Shown here: one piece after another, positions 1-8,179 of the stretch
Layout: each line of letters opens with the position of its first letter
Numbering within the stretch: position 1 is the stretch's first letter
Source of the DNA: Roseiarcus sp963742305
GTDB lineage: Bacteria; Pseudomonadota; Alphaproteobacteria; Rhizobiales; Beijerinckiaceae
Direction of reading: 5' to 3'
Assembly (NCBI GenBank): GCA_963742305.1
Contig: CAVULN010000024.1
Span: forward strand, 1-64,000
Length of the DNA stretch: 64,000 nt
Program-made: the position numbers and the translations under genes
Notes under the pieces: model-generated
Seen by the model: the letters and a program-made list of their open reading frames with translations, nothing else
The model's database searches: none
Told to the model about the DNA's origin: nothing

Positions 1-976
1 GCAGCGCAGCGCCATACCGGATGCGTGTCGACGTGCAACTGATCGACGCCGAAACTGGGAGCCATCTATGGGGGAAGAACGCTTCGACAAGCCTATCGCC
101 AACCTTTTTGACATGCAGGACGAGATCGTTTCCCCGTCTCGCCAACCGGCTCGGCAGGAGCTGGCCGGCGTGGAGGCGAAACGCGCCGAGCGCGAGCCGA
201 TCCCGATCGATGGATCATTACTTCCTTGGGCTCGGCCTCTACAACCGAGGCGGAGCCGAATTCCCAGCTGCAAGCCCGTTCCCGACTTCGACCGCGCTCT
301 CGAACTCGATCCGAACAATGCTCGACGCGTTGGTCCGGCGGGCATGGGTCGATCACACCCTTGCCGGGGCTTGGTTGACCAGGATCGCTTCAGCGACTTC
401 GCTCCGCCGAAACCGACGTTGGCAAGGCGCTCGATTGAGGCCAGACCATGCAGGTGCCCACTGCGCTCTGGCGCGGTGCAAATCTTGACCCTGCGCGCGG
501 ATCGGGGCATCGCCGAATGCGAGCGCGCGTCTCGGCGATCGACCCGAACTTCGCTTCTGCCCACGCGTGGATCGGCTTTGCGAAGTAACCTTAGCCGCCG
601 CAATGAGGAGACCGAGGCGCATATCCTCGAAGAGTTGCGGATTCAGTCCCGCGACACTTACGCATTCTTCTGGATGTTGATCGTGGGGTTCGCCCAGCTG
701 GGTGGCGGTTGCTATGAGGGGGCGGTTGCTTGGCTCAGCCGGTCAATCGGGCTGAATCGCGGCCATCCGACGCCCCATTGCCTGCTCGCGGCTGCGCTCG
801 CCAGTCTCGGCCGAATTGAGGAAGCTGCGGGAAGCGCGAACAGGGGCTCGATCTGAGTTCCAAGTTTCACTATCGCGCGGTACCGATCCTCGGGGTTCAG
901 CCGCATCCTCGTCTATATCGCCGGCCGCGAGCGCATGTACGAGGGCATGCGCCCGGCGGGGATCCCCGAACAATGA
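1..976 (+). pseudogene. Adenylate cyclase/TPR protein, C-terminal remnant
   Basis: The three forward frames together carry the C-terminal half of the cyclase-plus-TPR proteins common in Rhizobiales. Frame 3 from 21 reads VQLIDAETGSHLWG, frame 2 from 68 continues with ERFDKPIANLFDMQDEIV, and other frames give SRLANRLG, a Tyr-Asn-Arg-Gly segment, FDRALELDPNN and LASLGRIEEA (TPR-like). The last readable piece, YIAGRERMYEGMRPAGIPEQ, ends at the TGA at 974-976 and matches the usual C-terminus of this family. At least four frame changes are needed, so the gene cannot be expressed whole. Its 5' part, including any cyclase domain, lies outside the window. The identification rests on recalled family motifs. 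Confidence 0.7.
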
Positions 977-1965
977 CCGCCGCCCACCGCCTCGCCGCGA
1001 TCCTCGCCGCCGACGTCGGCGTGGGCGAACATCGGGATGGCGGGTTCGAATACCACGCCAACGGCAGCTTCACACCGGGAAATCGGCCAAGGGCATCTGG
1101 CGGGTGCGAAGCCGCGCGCGGTGGCCGCGGGCCGATGGGCACGAACTTCTAACCGACCGCGACCGATTTCTTTATGATTTTGCTGCAGTCTATTAATGAC
1201 TATTTCCATGTATTGATCATTCATTTTGGATAATGCCCGGCAGAAGTCATCCAATGTGCGGATGAACCCCGCTCTTATCAAATTCGCTTCATCGCGTTTA
1301 GACAAATCAAAGTTTTTGATAAGATACTCTGCGGCGTCACCTAGTTGTTGTTTTTGATGCTCCCACTCTGTAATCATGCCCTGCACAATGTCGCTAGATG
1401 TTTGATTGGGTCCAAACAAAGTGATTATGTTATGATTATCATCTAGTCTTGCTTCCTTACCGCGTACAAATAATATTCTCAACTCCTTCAAAAGCTCCGC
1501 CGTTTTAGATTTTACGTCATTTGGATTAAAAAAACTGAACATGGTCGGCGTAAACGGGCTTTGTTCCTCCAAAAACAAGGATCGGTATCTCAAGGCTATT
1601 GCGAGAGATTTACCCAGGTATGAGGTAAACGGGTCTCCCACATCTCTTAATTGCATGACATGAATGACATAAAAATCCACCTCCCTGCTCTGATCGTAGA
1701 AAATAACACTCTTTGAGACAAACAGTCGGAAAATATTTTCGGAGTTGTGAGACAAGACAATTTGGTCCGAATCCGAAAAATCGTCCTTCTGAACTGCCTT
1801 CAAAACATAGTGTATCGTGTCCTTCCAATTTAAACCGATCTCCTTCTCCTTAGCAAATACTTTCATGAACTCAGACCAAGAAAGCCACTCTGCGGCCAAT
1901 TTCAATGGGAAGATTTCATGGGTCGGCCCGGTTATCTTCAGGCTGACCGCACCAACTTCGTCCAA
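913..1965 (-). CDS. AT-rich hypothetical protein downstream of TIR gene, C-terminus replaced
   Basis: No family is recognised. The credible coding part runs from about 1996 down to about 1160 and contains, for example, ITGPTHEIFPLKLAAEWLSW and a helical tail with LIRAGFIRTLDDFCRALSKM. From about 1160 the frame runs into GC-rich DNA that is antisense to the cyclase stub, so the true C-terminus is probably lost and a chance tail added. TTG at 1965 is the first usual start codon. Protein-like sequence (LRLAPGFNLDTTG) continues upstream to the end of the TIR gene, suggesting an unusual start or a frameshift there. Base composition is clearly lower in G+C than the flanks. It probably partners the TIR protein, but its function is unknown. 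Confidence 0.5.
   Translation of the reverse strand: MDEVGAVSLKITGPTHEIFPLKLAAEWLSWSEFMKVFAKEKEIGLNWKDTIHYVLKAVQKDDFSDSDQIVLSHNSENIFRLFVSKSVIFYDQSREVDFYVIHVMQLRDVGDPFTSYLGKSLAIALRYRSLFLEEQSPFTPTMFSFFNPNDVKSKTAELLKELRILFVRGKEARLDDNHNIITLFGPNQTSSDIVQGMITEWEHQKQQLGDAAEYLIKNFDLSKRDEANLIRAGFIRTLDDFCRALSKMNDQYMEIVINRLQQNHKEIGRGRLEVRAHRPAATARGFAPARCPWPISRCEAAVGVVFEPAIPMFAHADVGGEDRGEAVGGGHCSGIPAGRMPSYMRSRPAI
973..1150 (+). pseudogene. Second adenylate cyclase, N-terminal stub
   Basis: An ATG at 973 overlaps the stop of the preceding remnant (ATGA) and opens with MTAAHRLAAILAADVG. This is the standard start of class III cyclases of the same family, which normally continue VGYSRLM. Here the match breaks after about 16 residues. 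The rest is GC-rich, unrecognisable coding up to roughly 1150, where the sequence changes abruptly to the AT-rich TIR-associated segment. Tandem cyclase genes joined by ATGA overlaps occur in this order, so this looks like a former two-gene array cut by the rearrangement that brought in the AT-rich DNA. Confidence 0.55.
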
Positions 1966-2011
1966 CCCAGTCGTATCAAGATTAAACCCGGGGGCGAGAC
2001 GAAGGACTATC

Positions 2012-2641
2012 TTAGTCTTTGGAATTTCTCTCTTTTACGGGCGTAAGGCGAATCAGATCATAAAGCTTTGAATTGAAGGCGTTTGCCTTATCCCTATAGT
2101 TATCTATAAGGGTTGTCCGGACCTTATCGTCAATATCTTTCGGATCGACCGCATCGACGAGTTTGCTGAGGCGCAGCAAAAGCTTGTATATGACCGGATC
2201 GGGATCACCCTTTGCCAATCCCTTTTCGTTCACCGAGACAAAAGGACGATCGACTTCACTAATGTGGACACCCTCAAATTCCGACATCGTATCCGGAATT
2301 TCCGTGAGGACTGCGAAAGGAATTAGAACCCGCTCAATACGCGGGCTATCAGTAATCAGTGGTCTTTCTTTTCGAGACCGTCTAAAATACCCCACCTCAT
2401 AACCAGTGAAAGTGAATGAGAACCTAGGTCGTCCGGAGGCTATCGCAAGGAAGACGTCCGCTTTATCTACCGCTTCATCGATTTTGTCTCGAAAGGCGGC
2501 TCCCAAGGCAAACTCAGACATGTAAGTCAAATTAACGGAACGCTGAAACGCCCCTATTAGAGCAGTTGCTACCGCGTCAACGAGCTTCTGATCCTCAGAC
2601 GCATAACTAAGGAAAATTTCGAGTGTCGAGGACCTTGCCAT
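2012..2641 (-). CDS. TIR-domain protein
   Basis: This encodes 209 residues. The N-terminus reads LEIFLSYASEDQKLVDAVA, the first strand and box 1 of a bacterial TIR domain (TIR_2). A later block, FTGYEVGYFRRSRKERPLI, places a glutamate (Glu of YEVGYF) where TIR NADases carry the catalytic Glu. The last 60 residues are helical and charged with no known domain. TIR proteins are NAD-cleaving or signalling modules in antiviral systems such as Thoeris and TIR-fused short Argonautes. No ThsA or Argonaute partner is present here, only the damaged downstream ORF. Codon use is AT-rich compared with neighbours, in line with horizontal acquisition. A defence role is inference. Confidence 0.75.
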   Translation of the reverse strand: MARSSTLEIFLSYASEDQKLVDAVATALIGAFQRSVNLTYMSEFALGAAFRDKIDEAVDKADVFLAIASGRPRFSFTFTGYEVGYFRRSRKERPLITDSPRIERVLIPFAVLTEIPDTMSEFEGVHISEVDRPFVSVNEKGLAKGDPDPVIYKLLLRLSKLVDAVDPKDIDDKVRTTLIDNYRDKANAFNSKLYDLIRLTPVKERNSKD

Positions 2642-3230
2642 GGGTTCATCCCCAGAATAAAATTGTTATCCCGCGTTTTTTTTGAAAACCTTGGCTTCGC
2701 TGAAAGCGGCTTGAAGAAGAATTACGAACAACGGTGCCAGTAAATTACCGATGATAACGCCTTTTTGCTAGACGTTGTCAATCTGCCACGAAGGCGTGTT
2801 TCATGCATACCAGTGCAGATGGCTGCGAGCGGGCCAATTCGGGAATTCGACTACCACCAGGCCGAGTACCGGTCGTCGTCCACGCGGGCATGCAGGATCG
2901 CGACGGCGCGAGCCTCACGGGAGTTAACCCCTGTGAGAGTTGTCGGGCGTCGACACTACCACGGGTCGTGTCGGACGCAGTCCTTACTATTTTGGGGGGT
3001 CACCACAGCCAGTCGAAATATGCTGTCCCCGAACTAATGCGGTAGTTTCAGGCCGTCGCTGGACTAGCCTCGTGTTCAATGAGCTTCCCGGCGGCAATCG
3101 TCGGGGGACGCCGGCGCAACCCGCGGCGGCGGCGCATATGGCGTGTACAAATGCGCGACCAACGGCGGCGGCGGATGGGAACCGTGCCGCACGGGCAACA
3201 TCGGCACGCGCCTACGTCGAGACCTTTCGT
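2642..3230. other. Intergenic stretch, no supported gene
   Basis: About 590 bases separate the TIR gene from the three-gene unit. The first 130 bases are AT-rich and probably hold the TIR promoter. Overlapping short ORFs on the plus strand (2765-3045) share no recognisable motif and shift between frames. I see no RNA gene or repeat here. Confidence 0.5.
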
Positions 3231-3551
3231 TTAGCCCTCGAGCCCCAGCGCCCGCCGCGCCGTCGCTTCCTGCTCAGTACGCCATTCGGCGTGACAGGTC
3301 CGATGGAACCGCGCCCTCACGTTTGTATCGCCGTTCGAAACTTCCTGCCAATCTTGCCCCGCGATGATCGGCAGCCGGCAACAGAGACATCGATCGAGAG
3401 GATAAGAGATGAGGCGATCGCGAATCCAGGCGGCGATCCGCTCACGCTCATAACGGGCGGCGGCGGACTTCGGTGCGGGCGGCTCAGGCTCGACGACAGC
3501 CGAATGAGGCTCGCTCGCCCCGATGGGCTCAGCCACCTCGTGCTCGATCAT
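3231..3551 (-). CDS. Hypothetical protein with Cys/His cluster (third gene of the unit)
   Basis: This encodes 106 residues starting at ATG 3551, which overlaps the TGA of the preceding frame as ATGA, the best reason for this start. The N-terminal 30 residues are acidic and proline-rich. Then come RYERERIAAWIRDRL and a small possible metal-binding cluster: CLCCRLPIIAG, then HRTCHAEWR. The Cys-x-Cys-Cys and His-x3-His spacing suggests a zinc-binding fold, but no family is recognised. It is the last of three same-strand genes (4585 to 3231) probably transcribed together. Function unknown. Confidence 0.55.
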   Translation of the reverse strand: MIEHEVAEPIGASEPHSAVVEPEPPAPKSAAARYERERIAAWIRDRLISYPLDRCLCCRLPIIAGQDWQEVSNGDTNVRARFHRTCHAEWRTEQEATARRALGLEG

Positions 3552-4106
3552 CGGAGACCGTTGGGCAAGATGACCTTCGACAATATCGTCGCCATCATGC
3601 CGATCATCATAAACATCATCGCGCCGATCGCCGCCATAGGTTGGCGTTGCAGAATCCGCCCATCGCGCACGAACTCTCCCGCCGCCAGCTCGCGCTCGTG
3701 CTCGTCCGGCTTGCCCCAAACCACAGTGAAGCGCTTGGGCTCCGTATCGATATTAACGTCGAGACTGGCCGCCGAGGCCGCGACCGCATAGCCTCTCTTC
3801 GACGCGCGCTGCGTGTTGCGCAGCATGAACATCGAAACGGCGTCACGCCGGCGCGGATCATCGCACCGCAGCGCCTCGCGCAAGATTGGCCTCGGCGTCG
3901 TCGAGCCGCAACTCAACCGCTTCCAGAGCGCGGCGTCCGCCAGACGCTGGTCGGCCAGCACCAGCTTGCGTAAATCACCGGATGGAACGCCGAGCGTCCG
4001 CGCGGTGTTGCCGACATTGGCGTCGTGGCGTAATGAGCGCCGCGGCGACGATCTCGACGTCGAGATGTGCGACGGATTCGGGAACCCGCCTTGCCGGCAG
4101 CGCCAT
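3548..4106 (-). pseudogene. HTH-like hypothetical protein, frameshifted (second gene of the unit)
   Basis: ATG 4106 starts MALPARRVPESVAHLDVEIV. The sequence then needs at least two one-base corrections (near 4030 and between 3940 and 3890) to read NTARTLGVPSGDLRKLVLAD, then DDAEANLREALRCDDPRRRD and MFMLRNTQRASKRGYA. The first block looks like a helix-turn-helix of the kind in phage small-terminase-like proteins. The remaining open frame ends with a methionine-rich hydrophobic stretch (AAIGAMMFMMIGMMATILS) that could be a membrane helix, and stops at 3548 inside the next gene's ATGA. It is either a decayed gene or an intact one with consensus errors. Confidence 0.5.
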
Positions 4107-4108
4107 GG

Positions 4109-4585
4109 TTAGAGTCCTTGATCCTTGGCGCGATCAACGCCATGCTTGCGAGCGACGATCCGCGACCGCCGCAACGCGAACTCGATGTTCGCCCGACCGT
4201 CGATCGTCCGACCTGCCCGAGGATGGACACGCAATGGCCTGTCGCTATTAAGCTTGGCGAGGCGGGGCGGCGCTGTGACCAGATGGCGCTTTTCAGTGCG
4301 CACGGACTGCGAACGATAGATCAGCCCGCTCGCCCTGACGCACCTGCCACACGACGGAACGCCATCGAGCAGTCGAAGTCGCTGTGCGCGGCCATTGCAC
4401 CGCGGGCAGGTGAACATCGACCACGCCGCGCCGCACGGAAGAGGCTTTGCCGTCACGCCGACCTGGTATTCGACCCCGCTCTCTTCGAAACGAAGCAACG
4501 TCGTCTTCGTTTCCGGCCCAATGTAGCCATGCGCCCGCAATGTCGAGGCCTTGACCATCGGCAGATCATCGATCGTTCGCCGCAT
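4109..4585 (-). CDS. Zinc-ribbon hypothetical protein (first gene of the unit)
   Basis: This encodes 158 residues and was not assigned to a named family. A clear zinc ribbon, CPRCNGRAQRLRLLDGVPSC followed by GRC, sits at residues 60-85, preceded by the strand-rich GVEYQVGVTAKPLPCG. The C-terminal third is strongly basic (RRSRIVARKHGVDRAKD), suggesting nucleic-acid binding. The stop lies 2 bases before the next ATG at 4106, so the two genes are very likely co-transcribed. Genes of this type sit in accessory islands near phage-like or transposon functions, but the role is unknown. Confidence 0.55.
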   Translation of the reverse strand: MRRTIDDLPMVKASTLRAHGYIGPETKTTLLRFEESGVEYQVGVTAKPLPCGAAWSMFTCPRCNGRAQRLRLLDGVPSCGRCVRASGLIYRSQSVRTEKRHLVTAPPRLAKLNSDRPLRVHPRAGRTIDGRANIEFALRRSRIVARKHGVDRAKDQGL

Positions 4586-4962
4586 GGAGCCAAGAATTAC
4601 CCTCTCTGGACATACCAGTCTAGGTTGCTAGGCCGTTCGCTTCGGCATCAAAATACCTAGTCAACCTGACCGGTTTCGACGTAAAGCGGTCAGTCCGATA
4701 AGTGCCGGCGTTCGGCCCTCTCCCTGCGTTTGCATCGAAAGCTTTGCACATCAAGCGCGTCAACGAAGACATATGGCCGACCGCGGATCCTCGTCACCGA
4801 TGGACTCGGCTCTGTCGATGAAAGCATTCTTCGCCAATTGGGCGAGCTTCGAGAGGGGATCACGAAAGCCGGCGACCTGACCCGCTTGCTCACTCTCGCC
4901 TATCTGACAGAGTTCCGGATCGTTTTCCGGCTCCGCGGCGTGTGGTGAATCCGAAGGCGTGC
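4586..4962. other. Intergenic between divergent units
   Basis: This 377-base gap must hold the promoters of the leftward three-gene unit and the rightward fusion gene. CCTAG/CTAGG motifs recur at about 4620-4665. Two overlapping short ORFs (4690-4893 minus, 4730-4948 plus) have no recognisable motif. I could not find a terminal inverted repeat that would mark a transposon end for the gene at 4963. Confidence 0.4.
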
Positions 4963-7716
4963 ATGATCGTCAGCTCCCAGCTCTTCGAGGCCTACCTCGA
5001 ATGCTCTACCAAGTGCTGGCTCCGATCACGTGCGGAACCGGCCTCCGGGAACATTTATGCGGAGTGGGCGCGCCCGCAGAATGAGACTTATTTGGAATAT
5101 GGGCTCAGACGCTCGTTCGCGACGGTCCCGGAGAGTGACCGTGCGACCGCCCCGCCCATTCCTAAGAATCCCAAGGACGCGACCTGGCGCCTTGCCATCG
5201 ATGTGCGCTGGGGAACGAGAGAATTAGAGTCCCGCCTACACGCTGTTGAGAGAATACCCTCCGAGGGCCGCGGCAGGCCTGCCCAGTTCATCCCCTATCG
5301 TTTCGAATTCGCCAACAAACTTGCAAAGGAGCACAAGCTGCTGCTCGCGTTCGATGCGCTCCTGCTGTCCGAAGTGCTCGGACGCGAGATACACTTCGGC
5401 AACATCGTACATGGCGACAGCCACGTTACGCTAAAGGTGAACATAGCCGCCTTCGCCAGCGAGGTACGAAAGCGGATCAAAGAGATCACTGCATTTCTGG
5501 CCTGCAATTCGCCGCCGGACCTTGTGCTGAACCGACATTGCGGCCAGTGCGAGTTCAAACCTCGGTGCAGCACGCAGGCGAGGGAAAAGGACGAGCTCAG
5601 TCTGCTGTCTGGCATATCGGAGAAAGATCGTCAGAGGCTCCGCAGCAAGGGCATCTTCACGATCACTCAGCTGTCCTACACATTTCGTCCGCGCCGTCGC
5701 CGCAGGGAGTCGAGAGGCAAACAGGAGAAACATCATCATTCCTTGCGGGCGCTTGCGGTCCGCGAGAACAAAATCCACGCCGTCGGTATTCCGAACCTAA
5801 AATTCGAAGGCACTCCTGTCTTACTGGATGTGGAAGGGTTACCCGACCGGGATTTTTACTACTTGATTGGTATTCGCATTCAAGCCGCCGATGGAAGCGT
5901 TCAACACAGTTTCTGGGCCGACGATGCAAAAGAGGAGAAGCTGATATGGAACGATTTCCTCGGCGTCCTTTCTGAGATCACGAATCCGCACCTGTTTCAC
6001 TACGGCAGCTATGAGACGATTTTTCTGAAGCGGATGCGCCAACGTTACGGTGGACCTCCTGAAGGTTCTCACGCAGCCACCGCAGTCGATCGTGCGACAA
6101 ACCTTCTTTCTTTCATTTACGCCCGCGTCTATTTCCCGACATACTCCAATGGATTGAAGGAGATCGCCGGATACCTCGGATTCCCATGGTCAGGCTCGCT
6201 AACGTCGGGGCTCGAAACGATCGTTTGGCGGCATCGATGGGAGGTATCCAGGGACCCAGCTGTGAAGCAGACGCTACTCGATTACAACCGGCAGGACTGC
6301 GAAGCCCTTGAACTCGTGGCGAACAGACTGGTCGACCTGCATCGCCTGGCATCCCCTGACGCCAAGTCGTCGCAAAGAGAGGTGGTTCTTACATCCGACA
6401 TGAAGCGGGAAAGCCCGCACCGCTTCGGCCGCATTACGTTCGCGCTGCCGGAAATGGAAACCATCAACAAGGCTGCCTATTGGGATTATCAGCGAGAGCG
6501 TGTCTATGTGAGGTCCGGTAAAAAAAAGTTCCACACTACGGTGCCAGCTACTACGCGCCACGCCAAACCGAAACCAAACGTCACGATCGGTTACCTGGCT
6601 GCTTCGCATTGTCCAACCTGCAAATCAAAGAAAATTTACAACCATGGGACGAGAAGCAAGACCGTCATCGACCTTCGATTTATGAGGTACGGAATCAAAC
6701 GCTGGGTAGTACGCTACATGATCCATCGACAACGATGCCAATCATGTGGAACAATATTCAAATCGTCAGATATCCGCTGGACTCCCGCCAAATACGGTTG
6801 GAATCTCGTCGCGTACGCAATGTACCAAAACATTGAACTTCGCCTCCCCCAAATGACTATTGAGTCCAGCATAAGTAAGCTTTTCAGCTTGCCTCTACCG
6901 CGTGGCTGGACGAACCAAATGAAGATGGCGGCGGCACAGTTGTACGAAATTACTCATGACAGGCTCGTTAAAAAGCTCTGTAGCGGTCGCCTGTTGCATA
7001 TTGACGAGACGAGCATCAGCGTCAGAGGTTTTAATGGCTACGTGTGGGTCCTAACTAGCATGGAGGAGGTCGCTTATTTCTTCACACCAACGCGAGAGGG
7101 CAACACGATCCAAGAGTTGCTCAAAAATTTCTCGGGCGTCTTGGTCACAGATTTCTATGCGGCGTACGATGCGATAAACTGTCGGCAGCAAAAATGTCTC
7201 ATCCATTTCATCAGGGATTTGAACAGCGCAATACTCGAGCACCCTTTTGACAAAGGGTTAAAGCAGCTCGCTGGAAATTTTGCCGGCGTGCTAAAACCGA
7301 TAATTGAAACGGTGGACCGACGCGGCCTCAAGAAACGATTCCTCGGCAAATTTCGGAATTCCATTGATCGATTCTATAAGGGTCTTGTCGACGATGAAAT
7401 CGGTGAAGCTGCAGGCAAGCTCGTCGAGCGTTTACAGAAAAATCGCAATAAGATGTTTACTTTTTTAGAGTTCGACGACGTCCCATGGAACAACAATAAT
7501 GCGGAGCACGCAGTGAAGGCATTCGCATTGCTTCGTCGCGTCATGGACGGGCTTACCACAGAAAATGGCCTTCGCGACACCCTTGTTTTGCTGAGCGTCT
7601 GCGAAACGTGTAAATGTAGGAACGTCGACTTCCTCGATTTTCTGCGATCTGGCTCAAAGAACATTGATGAGTTTGTGATTCGCGGAAGCAATCAGCGCTT
7701 ACGGAGAGCGAATTAG
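4963..7716 (+). CDS. TM0106-type Cas4/RecB-like nuclease + DEDD exonuclease + zinc ribbon + IS66-like transposase fusion
   Basis: This is one uninterrupted frame of 917 residues from ATG 4963 (GAAGG upstream; GTG 4942 is an alternative). (1) Residues 1-225 are a Cas4/RecB-like domain with Cys in LECSTKCWL and a CGQCEFKPRC cluster, the usual 1+3 Fe-S cysteines. The expected PxEYK nuclease motif reads FIPYRF, so it is probably inactive. (2) Residues 285-460 are an RNase H-like (YprB/DEDD) domain: LLDVEG (Asp 289, Glu 291), HYGSYE, and YNRQDCEAL (Asp about 445). (3) Residues 550-595 are a zinc ribbon: CPTCKSKK and CQSCG. (4) Residues 670-900 are a DDE transposase of IS66/ISL3 style: HIDET (Asp about 681), LVTDFYAAYD (about 729), and PWNNNNAEHAV (Glu about 846). 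Domain names are family knowledge; the joint function is unknown. Confidence 0.8.
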   Translation: MIVSSQLFEAYLECSTKCWLRSRAEPASGNIYAEWARPQNETYLEYGLRRSFATVPESDRATAPPIPKNPKDATWRLAIDVRWGTRELESRLHAVERIPSEGRGRPAQFIPYRFEFANKLAKEHKLLLAFDALLLSEVLGREIHFGNIVHGDSHVTLKVNIAAFASEVRKRIKEITAFLACNSPPDLVLNRHCGQCEFKPRCSTQAREKDELSLLSGISEKDRQRLRSKGIFTITQLSYTFRPRRRRRESRGKQEKHHHSLRALAVRENKIHAVGIPNLKFEGTPVLLDVEGLPDRDFYYLIGIRIQAADGSVQHSFWADDAKEEKLIWNDFLGVLSEITNPHLFHYGSYETIFLKRMRQRYGGPPEGSHAATAVDRATNLLSFIYARVYFPTYSNGLKEIAGYLGFPWSGSLTSGLETIVWRHRWEVSRDPAVKQTLLDYNRQDCEALELVANRLVDLHRLASPDAKSSQREVVLTSDMKRESPHRFGRITFALPEMETINKAAYWDYQRERVYVRSGKKKFHTTVPATTRHAKPKPNVTIGYLAASHCPTCKSKKIYNHGTRSKTVIDLRFMRYGIKRWVVRYMIHRQRCQSCGTIFKSSDIRWTPAKYGWNLVAYAMYQNIELRLPQMTIESSISKLFSLPLPRGWTNQMKMAAAQLYEITHDRLVKKLCSGRLLHIDETSISVRGFNGYVWVLTSMEEVAYFFTPTREGNTIQELLKNFSGVLVTDFYAAYDAINCRQQKCLIHFIRDLNSAILEHPFDKGLKQLAGNFAGVLKPIIETVDRRGLKKRFLGKFRNSIDRFYKGLVDDEIGEAAGKLVERLQKNRNKMFTFLEFDDVPWNNNNAEHAVKAFALLRRVMDGLTTENGLRDTLVLLSVCETCKCRNVDFLDFLRSGSKNIDEFVIRGSNQRLRRAN

Positions 7717-7915
7717 GTTTTGATCGCCAGGTCGCCGCGGCGCTGGTAGCCGATTTCCTCTGTGCCGAGCGCGGCATGACCGACGAGCGGGCCGCGGATC
7801 AGGCCCAGTATCTCGTATCGTGGCTTTCGATTCTGAAGTCCGACACGAAGGGGTGGTCGCCGCGGCATCGAAGGCGTCGGAAGCCGCATCGTTTTCTCAG
7901 TCGCGGAACGACAGC
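7717..7915 (+). pseudogene. ArdC-like antirestriction protein, C-terminal remnant
   Basis: The frame through 7735 reads AAALVADFLCAERGMTDERA and then DQAQYLVSWLSILKSDTKG. After a one-base shift near 7853 it continues VVAAASKASEAASF. This matches the C-terminal pattern of ArdC/DUF1738 proteins (zincin-like, ssDNA-binding antirestriction factors of plasmids and ICEs): fLcA.lGl......HA.Yl.sWL..Lk.D......AA..A..Aa..l. No N-terminal part or HExxH segment is present. It begins directly after the fusion-gene stop, so the breakpoint lies close by. It supports a plasmid- or ICE-derived origin for this island. Confidence 0.5.
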
Positions 7916-8179
7916 TATTTGCGCGAAGCCGACGGCCACTGCGTCGCACGGCAGCAATCCCCCGAGCGGTCGCCGGCGCAAGCACGCGATTGAGTTTTGG
8001 CCGGGATCGACCAGGCTCCGTCGTCATTCTTGGCCCGATGGACGGGCAACAGCTCGGGGGCGGCGTCGGTCAGGCGGTAAAGAAGGATGCTGACGCTGCG
8101 TTGGGCATGGCCAATCATGTGAGCTTGGCGCCTGGATGCCAAGGTCAAGCCTTGGCATGACCTGCGGAAGGCGGGCTCG

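Noticed and set aside
3548..3700. Membrane helix in the second gene of the 4585-3231 unit as proof of a membrane protein
   Set aside because: The hydrophobic run could arise from a GATGAT-rich DNA stretch read in this frame, and the gene has frameshifts upstream; kept only as a possibility.
4586..4962. Terminal inverted repeats for a transposon carrying the fusion gene
   Set aside because: I compared the flanks 4586-4962 and 7717-7760 by eye and found no convincing matching ends; a computed search is needed.
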